Assembly (NCBI GenBank): GCA_947396885.1
Contig: OX377202.1
Location: forward strand, 105,770,198 to 105,834,197
Length of the DNA: 64,000 nucleotides
Direction of reading: 5' to 3'
Source of the DNA: Heligmosomoides polygyrus polygyrus
Lineage: Eukaryota > Nematoda > Chromadorea > Rhabditida > Heligmosomidae
Shown: piece after piece, positions 41,900-54,800 of the stretch
Layout of the letters: each line of letters begins with the position of its first letter
Numbering within the stretch: position 1 is the stretch's first letter
The notes under the pieces: generated by a model
Database searches by the model: none
Seen by the model: the letters and a program-made list of their open reading frames with translations, nothing else
What the model was told of the DNA's origin: nothing
Program-made: the position numbers and the translations under genes

Positions 41900-42805
41900 G
41901 GATAGATTCCATTGACATCGAGGTCAACCCGAAAGGGGAATGCCTGTATATAACGCATGAGCTTTCCTGGGGTAGGAGTCTCTAATCTAGGATATATGCT
42001 ACCTAGTACTCTTTGTGGCGTAGCGGGGTAGAAAAGCTTTTCTTTGAAGAGGCAGCTCTCTCATTGCGTCCACTGTCTGCAGCACGTCAAAGCCACTCAC
42101 GGAAAGGTACCCTTCTAGAGGTAGTGGCTATAAAACTTACGAGTTCGAGCAACTACTATCGGCCCCTCTCCTCCACATAGGTGCTGCCTCCTTGGCTGAG
42201 CTGGTTTCTCCTTCTCCTTAAGGCATTAAGATCTTTCCTTAACGCTTCCGCTCGGTCTATGCTATGAATGTATATTATATTTCTAATGCTGTAACCTGTA
42301 AATTCATGCAAAATAAAGCCCTCTTCTCTCAATTGTTAACTGTTTAACCACTTCGGGTCCAGCTGCTAAGAAGCTTCACTGACAGCTGACAAACCGGACC
42401 TGCTAGGTTTGTTAGAATGGTCTACGCTATGGTGCCACCACTGATCCTTCAGTAGACTATATTAAGGTATGTTGCCTGGATTCTCTCAATTGGTCAGGCT
42501 TTCAAGAACTGATCAAATGATCCGGCCGAAGAACGCCAACCAATAAAATTATCACCTTAGGGAAGAGCTTAACAAGTCTACAGAAAGTCTCAGCCATGCC
42601 ATGTCTAGAAGATTGCTGAAAATGGCTATAAAAATTGTGTTTTTCCGTGCGTTTTGAACAATCTTTTTTTGCAGCGGCTCCCTGGTGGCTTACCAGTGAA
42701 GTGCGTATTGTACAGAATTTTTAAAGGTAAGGATAACCCAGCAAAATTACAAAGAGTATTTGGAAGCAAGACTGGGAGCCGAATCGAAGTTGATTTTGAT
42801 TTGAA
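41900..42805. other. Intergenic between the two convergent protease genes
   Basis: 42660-42712 contains CTTCACTGGTAAGCCACC on the minus strand, close to the hairpin-1 loop of the 30.4/56.1-kb ribozyme-like block. Otherwise no features seen. Confidence 0.45.
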
Positions 42806-42811
42806 TTTATT
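42806..42811 (-). terminator. AATAAA polyadenylation signal of the S1 protease gene
   Basis: AATAAA on the minus strand begins 9 bases after the stop codon that ends exon 8 at 42820. It is the first canonical signal after the stop and fits a very short 3' UTR. Confidence 0.5.
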
Positions 42812-42819
42812 CGACACTA

Positions 42820-45800
42820 CTAATTTATAGTAGGATAATCGTTTCCCTCATAGGAGTCATCATACTGAACGTCTTCTTCATTCACACTGCCGTCATTTTT
42901 AGGTATCCATCTTTGAGGCGTTGGACAGATTCCTAAAAAGTCGTTGTCGTCAATGTTTCGTGAACTAAAACACTTCGCAAAAGTGGGTCTTTACAAAACG
43001 CACCAGTTATTCTGCATATCCAAGCCGAATGCTGAGTAACGTCAGTAAAATGGTCCCTTATGCCGATTCGTTCCATCGAGGGCGACTTTACGTGCCAGTC
43101 TTAAACTAGTATTATGAGATCATATGTTTAACGTTTAATGTATTGAGTTTGACGCGTGCGTGACAGAAAAACTCGACCAGTAGAGAAGATGCCGTAGTGA
43201 CAACTTTGATATCGACCTGCATTCGGCTTAGGCCTATGGTATACTCCCGCGTCGCTCCAGCGATGGGCGCGGGGCAACTGTCAACGGCGCGCCTTCGCTG
43301 CAGTGGCGGACGGCGCAGTGGGGCGCGGTTGTCAGTTGACGCGCCATCGCTCCCGCGATGCGTCGCAGAGGGGTATTATACCTCCGCGTCGCGGGAGTGA
43401 AACATACTCCCGTGCGACGGGCTGCGATGGTCGCGGAGGGGGAGCGCTTGTCATGCCCTATTCTATGCACTTCTACTCACTTATTTCGACACTTCCTTGG
43501 TTCGTGACCATACCACAGCAATTTCAACACACGTCTGGTGATGTTGGGTGGTCATGTGATGTCTCTGTTGTTCTTCTCGTAGAGATTTCGTCGTGGCTAG
43601 AGTCATTTTGGGTTTTTTCGACGGCTTGAACGGCTGCTTTTCGGATGAGATGTTTTTCTAGGTCGTTTTCCCCCTCTTTTGTGCCGATTCTCGCATTTTT
43701 TCGCCTGTGAACCTCCTCGACGGCACAGAAATCCACATTTTTGTGCCGGACAAGTCACAGGGGCGTTCTGCTGACATGTCCGGCACGGAAATGTGCCAAA
43801 TGAGCGGCTGCTTTTCGGATGAGATGTTTTTCTAGGCCGTTTTCCCCCTCTTTTGTGCCGATTCTCGCATTTTTTTCGCCTGGTTTCCGTGCCTGTGGAT
43901 TGCATGAGGAACAAAAGAAATGCATGAGTCGACACAGGCATGACGGAATCCCCCCCCCCTTGTAAAACACCACTTTTGAAAAATTGGGCCACAGCTGGGA
44001 CGTTTCCGTGCTGGACACGTCACGAGAAGCCTCTCGTGTCGTGTCGAGCACAGAAACGTGGGTTTCCGTGCCTGTGGATTGCATGAGGAACAAAAGAAAT
44101 GCATGAGTCGACACAGGCTTGGCGGAAACCCCCCTTGTAAAACACGACATCCACGAAATACCATTGAAAGCAACAACCCTACGACGGCATACGGATCAGA
44201 AGGCGACAAAACGGGAAAAACGCGAAATCACGAACGAAAAGGCTGAGAAAACAAGGAATCCGGGAAAAAATGCACTGAATCAGCTGATTCGCTAAAATTC
44301 TGCAAAAGTCTCCGTCTGCAGAACTGCGTGAACTATGTCAGCCTCAGCGACGGCGACGGCTCGCGACGCGCATCGCGAGCCATCGCGTCGCTGTGCACTC
44401 CCGCGTCGCGGCAGCGGACGGGAGTATACCATAGGCCTTAAGTTTTGGCGTAATCGCCTTCTTCAGAGCTTGGAAAAGACCAGGGCCGGGTTCATCACAG
44501 ACTTACCGGCCGATAACGATGGAACATGCCGCCATACCTCAACTTACCTTGATTCGTCAACGTGCGGCGCGGTAGGTCTCCGGTGAGAACCGCTGTAACG
44601 GTAACTCGTCTATAGCGTCGAGAAAACGACGCGGTGAAGTGCCGGTAAACCTCAACTACTAAAGTCTGACCCAGTGGCGACGAGTTAGGCCTATGTTATA
44701 CTTCGGCGACGCTGTTGACGACGACGTCGGAGGCAGTGTTGCGCGGGCTGCTACACTACTGTGTAGCACCCCTTCAACGCTGCCGCCGACGTCGCCGACA
44801 ACAGCGCCTCCGAAGTATAACATAGGCCTTAGGTCCCGTTTATACTTCGACGCCGAGCGACGCGACGCCACGTATTGTGGCCATATTGATCGGGCGACGC
44901 GATCGATTAATTTGGCTACTATACATGCCGTCGCGTCGCTCGGCGTGGGAAGTATAAACGTTGACTTAGACGCACTGCCATGTATAGTCGGACACATGCG
45001 CGGCATCCTTCACCCCGCGGCGCCTTTCGTGAATCACATGGGCCGGTAAGTCTCTAGCAAAGAGCCGGTTAGGTGAATTTGTGGCAACGATTTAGCTACT
45101 CATTCACTGATGAATCCGGGCTCAGGAGAGTTTGAGAAATTACCTCTTCAGCAATAATTTTAAGTTTGAATCATTTAAAAGGCTAACCGGTGAAAGAGAC
45201 AAACCGTATGGAAGACTACTCAACTGACATTATGTAAACTGCCGAAAAGCAGTTGAGCCACCCTTCGGATGGAGACAAATGTGGGTGGATGAGGTCGTTC
45301 CTTTGGAACAGCTATTCAGTGACCTCCTGGCTGGCGCCCTCGGCAAATAGTGCCAACAGTTGGGTTAAGCCAACCAATCGATCTGAAGAGCGTCGGCTAG
45401 AAGGTCGCTGAGGAGCTAACCCGAAAGGAGGACCTCATTATTCCACATTTATTTCAATCCGAAGGGTAACCCAACTTTACATTAGGTATGTTGGGTTGTC
45501 TTCCTCGCGATTTGTTTCTTTCTTCCTTTAGCTTCTGAAATGGCTGAAACTTGACATGATTTTAAGAGGGGAGTTTCTCAAACTCTCCTTGCCTTTTCCA
45601 GACTCTGAAGAAGGCTGCTACACCGGAACGTAGGCCGAATAAAGGTTCGATATCAAACTTGGCACGACAGCTCGACGATAGTCTTTCTTACCCCCCCCCC
45701 CCCCCTCCTGGAATGTGTAAAACTCGGCCGTCTGCTTCTTCAACCTCTGAAATAGAAAGGCGGCGACTTACTTCCCTCACATGTGTTTCCGTATGACATA

Positions 45801-48800
45801 ATTCCCAACAATTCACTTCTGCCACCTTCAATATATTGAAATAGTGGCCCTCCGCTGTCACCCTAAATTATACTTACTTGATCTACAGGGTGGGGCAGAA
45901 TTACCCGTGCACCTAAACATTTTAATTTTTTTAAAATTTTTTACAACATTTTCCGCTTTATTCGCCTAATATATTTTGACTGATCATTATAGAACTCATA
46001 CGTACTTGAGTGCAAGGTGGTTAGGCGTTCCAACCTGCGAGGTGCTATTATCAAACTTCTAAGACCGGCAAGCAAACGAAAGATATTGTGAAGATCCTTT
46101 CCGTGCCTCGAAGAACGGTTCAGGATACAGTAAAACGTTACAAAGAATTGAAGACCGAAGAGGATAGAAAAGGAAGAGGGCGTCTCAGGATAGCTACCAA
46201 CCGGAAAAACTCGTGAGAGAAAAAATACGGAAAAACGCCAGGAGATTGATGCGCCAGATGGCAGAAGACGTAGAAATAAGCAAAAGGTCAATGAGGAGGA
46301 TAGTCAGGGGAAAGCTCCCTTTTTTAAGAAGTTTCCTTATCGTCTGCAGAAATGTCAACTCCTGACGGACACTATGAAGAAGAGGAGGCTGTAAAGACGC
46401 AAGAGGTTGCTGCAACGATTCACGGAGGCACGCGCTTGAAACATCGTCTTTAGCGATGAAAAGATTTTCACGTTGAATCCAGCCTTCAACTCTCAAAATG
46501 AAAGCATTATTGAGGACTCGCTTGCTGATGCCATCGACAAAGGACGACTTCAGGAAAGTGCGAAAAGGCCTCAATCCATTATGGTTTGGGGGGTAGTCAC
46601 ACCTTCAGGAAAAACTCCACTTGTTTTTGTCGAAGCTGGCGTGAAAATCAACGCAGCGGTTTACAAGGATATCCTAGAAAAAGGCATCAAGCCGTGGGCC
46701 GATACCCACTTCGGAGAAGCCAACTGGTCTGCTCTGGCACACAAAGCGAAGGTGGTCCAGGAATGGTGCGCCGAGCAGCTGTCTGAATTCACCACACATG
46801 GCGATCCGAACTACAGTTCTTCGGACCATAACCCTATGGGTATTCTGTGTGAGCCGTCTTAGAGAAAAAAGCCTGCTCTACCAGGCGCCCAAATTTGGGC
46901 TCTCCTAAAGAAGCGCTTTTGAAACCCTGGGACGAAGATGATGAACCGTACCCACATGCCACATGCGAAGCCTTTGTCGAACGTCTGAAGGACTGTGTGG
47001 AGGCGGAAGGCGGTAATTTCGACAACTGTTAGCACGCTTTGAATTACCATGTTTGTAGTAGATAATTTTAATAGTTAGAATTGATCTGCGAAGTTTGATT
47101 TCAAAATGCCATTTAGTTTTCAGTGCACGGGTAATTTTACCGCACCCTGTACAGTCGCATTTTTGGTGAAAAGGCACTCACAGAACAGATTCCTACATTT
47201 GGGGCTGTACAAGTGACGATGAAGTTATCTCGTTGATAGTCGAGTGTGACATTGACCACCTGGTATCCATCCGTATGGGCATTGCGGTTTGCTAGAAGAA
47301 ATTCTTCTTTAGTGAATCATGGAATACGGGGCAGAGCCTTTTTGTTGGGGTTTTGTTTCGGTTTCGATGAAGTGATGTTTTCGTGCCTGCGCACATTCCG
47401 GCGTTTTTTGTGAGCTTCCTCGCTGGCAGGAAGGCCCACATTTCTGTGCCTTTTCCGTGCCTGCGAGCAAAATAGAAATTGAAAGGAATGCCGGAATGAA
47501 CGCATTAGCGAAAAAACCCTTAGCAGAACATTCACCTGTCACCTGTATCACCTGTCGTCCCGTTGATCATCGAATTGCTCGAGCGGGTGCCAGCAGCGTC
47601 TCCATTCGTCCCTGTCGCGTGCCAGAGTGGTCCAATGGATCCTCCTCGCTCGAGGGACACGAAGAGCGTCATATCGGTCGTTCAGGGCTTTCACGACGAA
47701 GTCCGACCAACGCGTTGGTGGGCGTCCTGGTGTTCTCTTGACATCCCGCGGAATCCAGTCGGTGATGGCTCTCGTCCAGCGGGTGTCTGCGAAGCGCATT
47801 ACGTGGCCGGCCCACCTAATTTTCGACAACATGGCCCATGCGACAGCGTCTCTGATCTTCGAGCGTCGGCGAAGCTCGGAACTCCGGAGGCCTTCTCTCA
47901 CTTGCGTGAGTCGTTTCACTCCGAGCATCGTCCTCTCGATTCCACGCTGCGCGACGCTGATCGCGTGTTCATCCTGCTTTCGTATAGCCCAGGTCTCTGA
48001 GGCGTATGTTAGGGCAGGAAGAACAGTGGAGTCGAATAGGTGGGCACGGAGTCGGACGTTCTTCGTCTTCTTCGCGACTTCTTCGACGCTCTTGAAAGCT
48101 CCCCAAGCCGCTCTTTTCCTCCTGCTCAGCTCTGGTGCTAGGTCGTTGGCCATGTTGACTTCGCGACCCAGATACACATAGCTGGAGCATTCGGAGATGT
48201 TCGTTCCGTTGAGCGAGAATGGGGCATCAGAAACCCATCCGTTCCTCATGAACATCGTCTTCGTAAGATTCAGCTGCAGTCCAACGTTCCCACATACACG
48301 ATCGAAGTCGGCCAGCATTCGCTCCGCCTGGCTGATGCTCGGCGTTATGAGCACGATGTCGTCAGCGAAGCGAAGATGATGTAGTTGCCGGCCGTCGACC
48401 TTCACTCCCATGTCTTCCCATTCTAGTTCGCGCATGACGTTTTCGAGAGTGGCGCTGAAGAGCTTCGGGGATATGGTATCCCCTTGCCGAACCCCTCTCT
48501 TCACGTCGACGACGACGTCGTTGTAGAATGGTGAGATCTTGGTCGTGAATCCACTGTACAGCTCTCGAAGGACTCTGATGTACTGAGTAGGAACGCCCTG
48601 AGTGAGCAGGGCTTCGATGACCGCTTCAGTTTCGACAGAGTCGAATGCCTTCTTCAGGTCGATGAACGTAAGGCACAGCGGCAGCTTGTACTCTCGCGAC
48701 ACTTCGATGAGCTTCGTAATGGTGTGTATGTGGTCGATCGTGCTGAATCCTCTCCGAAATCCTGCTTGCTCGCATGGCTGTCCTTCGTCTAGCGTTCTGC

Positions 48801-51800
48801 TAATCCTATTCAGGATAACTCGAGTGAACAGCTTGTAGACTACGGACAGGAGGCAGATCGGGCGATAGTTGCCAATGTCGTGCACGTCTCCCTTCTTGTA
48901 CAGCAAGACGGTTCTGCTGGTCTTCCACTGAGATGGAACCTTGCACTCCGACAGGTAACGTGTGAAGAGCCGCGCCAGGGTGTTGATGAGCGTAGGCGGG
49001 AGGTTCTTCAGGTGTTCGGGTTTGATCCTGTCGGGACCGGGTGCTGTACGTTTCTTCACCGACGAGATGGCGTGTCGGATCTCGGAAGGGAGAACAGAGG
49101 GGACGACGTATCCATCCTGCGGAAGATGGCATGGGGGCAGGTGGACGTGGCTATCGAAGAGATCGGAGTAGAAGTCGTGGATGACCCTTTCCATGGTCCT
49201 TCTGGAAGAGGTGACGGTTCCGTCGGGACGTCGGAGAGCTGTCATCTTGGTCTTGAAGTTGGCGAAGTTCCGGCGGGCATTGCGGATGCTCAACCCTGCC
49301 TCTGCAGCTTCAGCCAACACTTCGGCCCTTCTCTCCTTAAGATCCTCCTTTATCGCCTCTCTGCATAGCTTCGCAAGCTCGGACGTCAGTTGGTAGTTGC
49401 CTGACGCTCGTGCTGCTCCACGCTGGCGTATCAGCTCGAGAGTTTCCGGAGACAGACGTCTCTTGGTGGTCTTCAAGCTCTCGGCTCCCTTAGCACTATC
49501 GTGGAGATGGTGCACGAAGCGGTCGTATTCCTCGTCGACGTTGTCCATGACGGGATCTTCCCAAAGACCGGCAAGAGAGGTGTAGAGGTCCCAGTTGATG
49601 GTCGTTCTGGGACCCCTCTTCTTGAACTTCGCGGCCTTCTCTCCTTGACGCGAAAAGCGGAACCTTGCGCGAAGGAGGCGGTGGTCCGATCCCGTGTAGA
49701 ACTTGGGGACAACGGAGACGTCGGTCAGGCAATATTTGCGGTTGGAGATGATGTGGTCGATCTCGTTGTGGAACTGGCCACCGGGAGATTCCCAGGTCCA
49801 TCGTAGGGAGGGAGGCTTCTGGAACTGCGAGTTTCCATGGATGGTCTTGGTCGACATGATAAACTCAGACAGCCTTTCACCTTGCTCGTTCCACTCCAAA
49901 CCGTGGGTTCCGATGTGAAGTTCTTCCGGCGACCTTCGCGGTCCGATTTTGGCGTTGAAGTCGCCGACGATCACCTTGTAGAAGGTGTGATCTTCCTTAT
50001 AGAACTTCTCCAGCTCCACGTAGAAGGCTTCGACCTCTTCGCCGTCGTAGTCGGATGTTGGGGCATACGCGACGAATACAGTCAAAGCTGGCACGGAACC
50101 ACATCGCTTCAGTCGCAGACGTCCGATTCGGCTTGTCAGAGACTCGTACGAATCGATGTTCATGGCCAAGTGCGTGTTGACGAGGACACCAACGCCGCCT
50201 ACTCCCCTGCTGTCGCATGTTCCGAGGAACAGTTCTTCTCCGGAGTCGTAGGCGGCGTGCAGGGGGTGGTGTCTTCTCGTCTCGGTCAGTCCGATGACGT
50301 CGTACTTGATCTTCCTGGCTTGCGTCATCAGGTCCTCGACGGATGCTTCCGACGCAAGCGTGCGGGCGTTGTAAGTACAGATCGTCATCCTAGTCCTTCT
50401 CAGTTTGCGCAGCCTGGTTAGGCCCTGAGATTTTAGCGGCCTCTCCGTACTCGTCCTTCCCATCGCTGCAGAAATGGGGGCTCTTTCGGGGTCAGGGGAA
50501 TGAGGCCCTTTAGTGCTGCTGTGTTTGACTGGAATACAACACGGGTAGCTAGTCAGGCTCTGTCGTGCGGGCGGGGTACTCCGGGCAGCCAGCCAGACTG
50601 CCCGAAGGGACGGAGCGAGACTTAAGGCGGCCTCGAATCGCCTTACATGTACTCCCAGTCTACCGAGTGCAAGCTTTTGGCCGAGCCGACACAGTTACAA
50701 TCCGCACAGTCACGGACACATCCACGCACACTGTGCACGAACATGCCGCTCCCACGCACAAGGAACGCATCGACCCGACACAACAGGAGCAAGGAGTCCA
50801 TCCCCTGCATCCCACCTGCGTCTCTGGGCAGTACACGGTCGCATTTGGTTCGCGTTTAATTCCCCTATCCACCACCCGGGGACGCGCCACGTGGCCCTGC
50901 GACAAGCGGCCCGAGATCCCTCTTAACAAGAGAGCTCGAAGGCTCTCTATCGAGGGAGATCCGTGGAGCAGAACATTACCTCGAAAAATACGCTTTGCAA
51001 TAACCGAACTTACAATGGCAAAGATGAGGAGGTAACACATCGAAAAAAAGCGCAAACGCGAACGGGAACATAGAAATGGTCGAGAAAGCTAGGGAAATTC
51101 ACTGAACTAGCTGAGTTGCAGTAAATTCAGCAAAAGTATCCGTCTGCAGAACTAGGTGAAGAGTGTGTCAGCTATAGAGAAGGCGACGCCTCGCAACGCG
51201 CGTCGCTGCGGCGGAAGGGACATAGCGTAGGCCTAAATGGGGCTGCTTTCCTATTCTGTGGAATGAAGGTTTATTTTCACTTGTAATAGTAGAACCTACA
51301 ATAATAGTAAACACATGATATGTAGTGACGCTGCGGCCGCACTCGGCACCATAAGTGCAGACCTAAAGGACGGTTCCGCAACGATCGGAAACCGCACTTT
51401 AGTCATGCCTCTGGATATTATTCAGGGGCGTATTCATTACAATATACAATACAACATGTTTGCCTATTTATCTTAAGTCTTGCCATTCAACGCAAGATGG
51501 TCTCTCTATATTATAATACAATAGTACATTAATATATCTAGATGTGGAACTAGTTCTGCATTCGCAACATCTAACGAAGAAACTTACGAGATGAGTAGCC
51601 ATGTCCCGCTAAGTACAACCTTCTCGCGATCGTGCTGGTAGGTCCACCTATGCAGATCGGAATATCGCTCACATCATCCACTTCAAAAACAACCAAGTCG
51701 TGTTTATTAGTGCACTCATTGTACAATTCGTTATAGAACATCTGAATACAGGGCTATTTACGACGACAATATCCACATAGAGTTTCTCATAGGTTTGCTG

Positions 51801-54800
51801 CACCTCTTTTGGTGTCACGGCTTTTTTCAAGCACTTTTCAGGTACAGTGCATCGACTGCCTATGACGATTCTGAAGTCCTCCGCTTTGCCGAAAAAACGA
51901 CGACTGTTTCTAAAGGAACTAAGGTAAGCTAATAACCACTAGAGGCAATACAACGCAGATATCTCGAGAGATACCCATCCTTATAGAGTACTTGAATGAC
52001 TGGACTTCTGCTGGCTCTCACAGAATTATTTACAAAATTTTATTATCATTAGGTAATAAGCACACTGTACATGTATAGAGCTCCCTGCGTCCGGTAGGAG
52101 CTTCACTTTGCAGACTGGCTAACTATGTGGGTGGCGCTTACAGGGTAAAAGACAACGCTCATGTCGAGGAAGGTCGCGTTGCTGACGCATGCCGCGACAT
52201 TTCTCGGCCCAGAATTTTTGAAAAAGGAAACTATAAACTATGGCGTTGGGAATCAAGAATTGATTCTTGTGTATGAATTTCTCGTACCCTGGTCTTTAGT
52301 GCCATGGTGACGTTTTCGGCCTCTTGTTTCAAAGCACGAAAATCGTTTTTCTCCTTGAGTTATTCTATTTTTGAGAGCATGTCTTTTTTCTCTTTTTTTT
52401 GCCGCATTTGTATAGGTCTGGATGATCGTTTGGCACACCTCTTTTAATTTTATAATTTTATTTTGAACATTGTCCAGCGCAGGTTGAAGTTCACACAGCC
52501 TTTTCTGGCAGTACACTCGTATTTCTGATTCTTCAGGTGGAGGCTCATTGGCTCAACTGCCGGTTTGTAGAATTCATCTATGCTTCGTAAGCTGCAGCAC
52601 TTCTCTTCTAGACATTGAAGAGGAAGGACTACTTTAATCATTTTGTTCCACTGCGGGTGTAGAAAGTGCTTATTTATTTATTTATTTATTCACTACGTGG
52701 ATAACCATGAAAAAGAAAAAGAAGGCAAAACTAAACATGAGTTAGAGTAACTGTAAACGGGAAAAAACAAAACAGGCAACAAGAATTAACATAGTGCAGT
52801 TAAAAACTACTAAGCTGCATCCTGAAGATAATGGTCAAGAAGTTTTTTATACTTACTTAAGGAATTTGGTATAATGTGTTTTTTAGATAACCTCAAGTGT
52901 TATCAAATAATCAGCGGTTCTTGGCCTTCGGAGGGAGAACGGGCTGATACTATGCTACCACGCGGGACTGAGACCGTGGTGGCCGATGCATCAGAAATTC
53001 TCTGCTGGCTCTCACAGAATTATTTACAAAAAACAATACAAATTCATTTAGGAGCTTCACTTTTCAGAATGGCTAACTAAGTGGGTGGCGCTTACAGGGC
53101 AAAAGATGCCGCCCATGTCGAGGAAGGTCGTGGCGCTGACGCATGCCGCGACAGGACTTTTTCACTTGACGACAAGCATGTGCGCAGTGTGACAAGTTGG
53201 ATTGAATTTTCCTCAATGAATTAAGGTAACCAGTGGTTCTCCGCAACGGGCGGGGGGGGGGGGGGGGTATCACTGTCCTGTTCTCGGATTTGCCCACAAA
53301 GCTCGGGATCAGCCCTTTCTGCAGTATGCTGTGGGGAAATGGTGGAATGGTCGAATGGGTGGAAGTTAGAGCTTGGTCCTAAAAAAGAAACGGTTCACTT
53401 TCGCATGGGTTCATCTAATAACATTTTGAGCTACAATTTTGAAGGTAATCCTACAGCCAAATCGCATAAAGTGCAGAATCTCTGCTTCTCATGCAATGAT
53501 AAACTTCACTCTGGTGAACACTTTGAGGGAAATTCACAAAAAGCGATATTTATTTATTTACACATAAATGTGCGCACAATTCTAAACTAAAAGAAACTGA
53601 GGGACACAGCATGGTGAGTAATACAACGCGATGAAATAAAAACAAACAAAGAAACTTCAGCAAATCAAAGTGCTACATCAGGACGTACTGTAGTATTTGC
53701 AGGAGGGGAAATTTGATGAAAAAACAAGGGCTGAAATATTTTGTAGTAAGGCAGAACTAAGGAATGAGGGCTGATTAGTGGAGCTGTTAATGTTGATATG
53801 ACACACGCTCCAGATCTTTAAGGTATTGAAAACAACCAATAAAAATTCACTTATCTTTGCTGATGCCACTAAAGTCAGGCAATTATACAGCAGGGGACTA
53901 CTATTTTCGATCAAAAAACAACAACAAAGGATGTGATTATACGCGTATCCACAAACTTCTTAGTAGAGTTGGTGGTTCTCAATACTCCAAAATATTTCAA
54001 GCGTCAATTGGGAATAAATATCATTTTATAGGGAAAGTTTTTCGCAGTTTTCGAAGCATAAAGGTTTTGGCAATTTTGGAAGAAATGAAAAGCCCTTTTA
54101 AGAAAATAAGTAATGATCATGTTCTACCACTCTTCTTCACTTTTGGGGCAGACTTCTGATGCCAGCAGAACGCTTCTGGAATTGGCTCCAAGACATTGTT
54201 CAACCAGAGCGATCGCTTTTAAACGTGAATATTTTTTCTTGCGTGGCGTTGGAGCAAAAGGAGTAGGTGGTAGTCTGGGCGGTACAATGAGTGGGGTAGC
54301 GCTTCCTATCCAAAGTCGAGCAGTTTTGGTGAGTCGCTCTTGGAGTGTGTAGGCAAGCATTGCCATGCAGGAATCGGATCGTGCTGGGATTCGGGCGCTT
54401 CTCTATGCCTATCCATCTGCTGACAGTACAGGTCTGCGGTGAGGGTTGTGTGGCAGTAGCTTGTAATGAATGACACGTCGGCAATCCCACCAGGTTCAAT
54501 CCCAATGAGGGGGGGGGGGCGGGGCCACTCCATACTCACGTCGAAACACTACATAGAGATGAATACTTGCCACATAACATGACTACCTGAACCCCTACTG
54601 TGGCTACTGCAGTCTTCCTCCTGAAATAAAGAGGAAATTTAGACGAAAAAACGCCGGACGAAAAGACGAGGAAAAGGCGCGTCGACAGGCTCACCGTGGC
54701 AATACGTACAGGGATAGCCGTACAATGGCCGTGGTTCGATAAGTGGAGTCGATAAGCAGATATCCCTGTACGTATCGGCACGGTGAACCGACGACGCGCA

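Larger units (their letters stand above)
52005..53155. repeat. Direct repeat pair (52005-52200 and 52998-53155)
   Basis: Both contain GGCTCTCACAGAATTATTTA, then AGGAGCTTCACTTT, GTGGGTGGCGCTTACAGGG and GCATGCCGCGACA in order. The first copy has an extra ~60 bases. Unrelated sequence, including a LINE tail, lies between. Confidence 0.8.

Noticed and set aside
43603..44209. Overlapping minus ORFs of 125-131 codons
   Set aside because: They run through duplicated non-coding blocks and repeat each other out of phase; no family features.
45691..45706. Poly-C (here) and poly-G (53251) runs as regulatory elements
   Set aside because: Isolated homopolymers in introns; more likely sequencing-prone tracts.
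49837..50421. Plus-strand ORF of 194 codons, with others at 47627 and 48880
   Set aside because: All are antisense shadows of the intact RTE ORF.
51363..51409. Possible extra S1 protease exon ([14 protein letters not shown])
   Set aside because: Its phases do not match the neighbours, whereas exon 4 joins 47291-47182 directly in phase.
51600..51720. Plus-strand reading with [10 protein letters not shown] resembled a ligand-gated channel motif
   Set aside because: The opposite strand reads as the S1 protease Asp exon; the channel resemblance ends after a few residues.
51842..51923. Plus-strand exon-like stretch with good acceptor and donor ([15 protein letters not shown])
   Set aside because: It is antisense to exon 4 of the S1 protease, which fits a known family and consistent phases.
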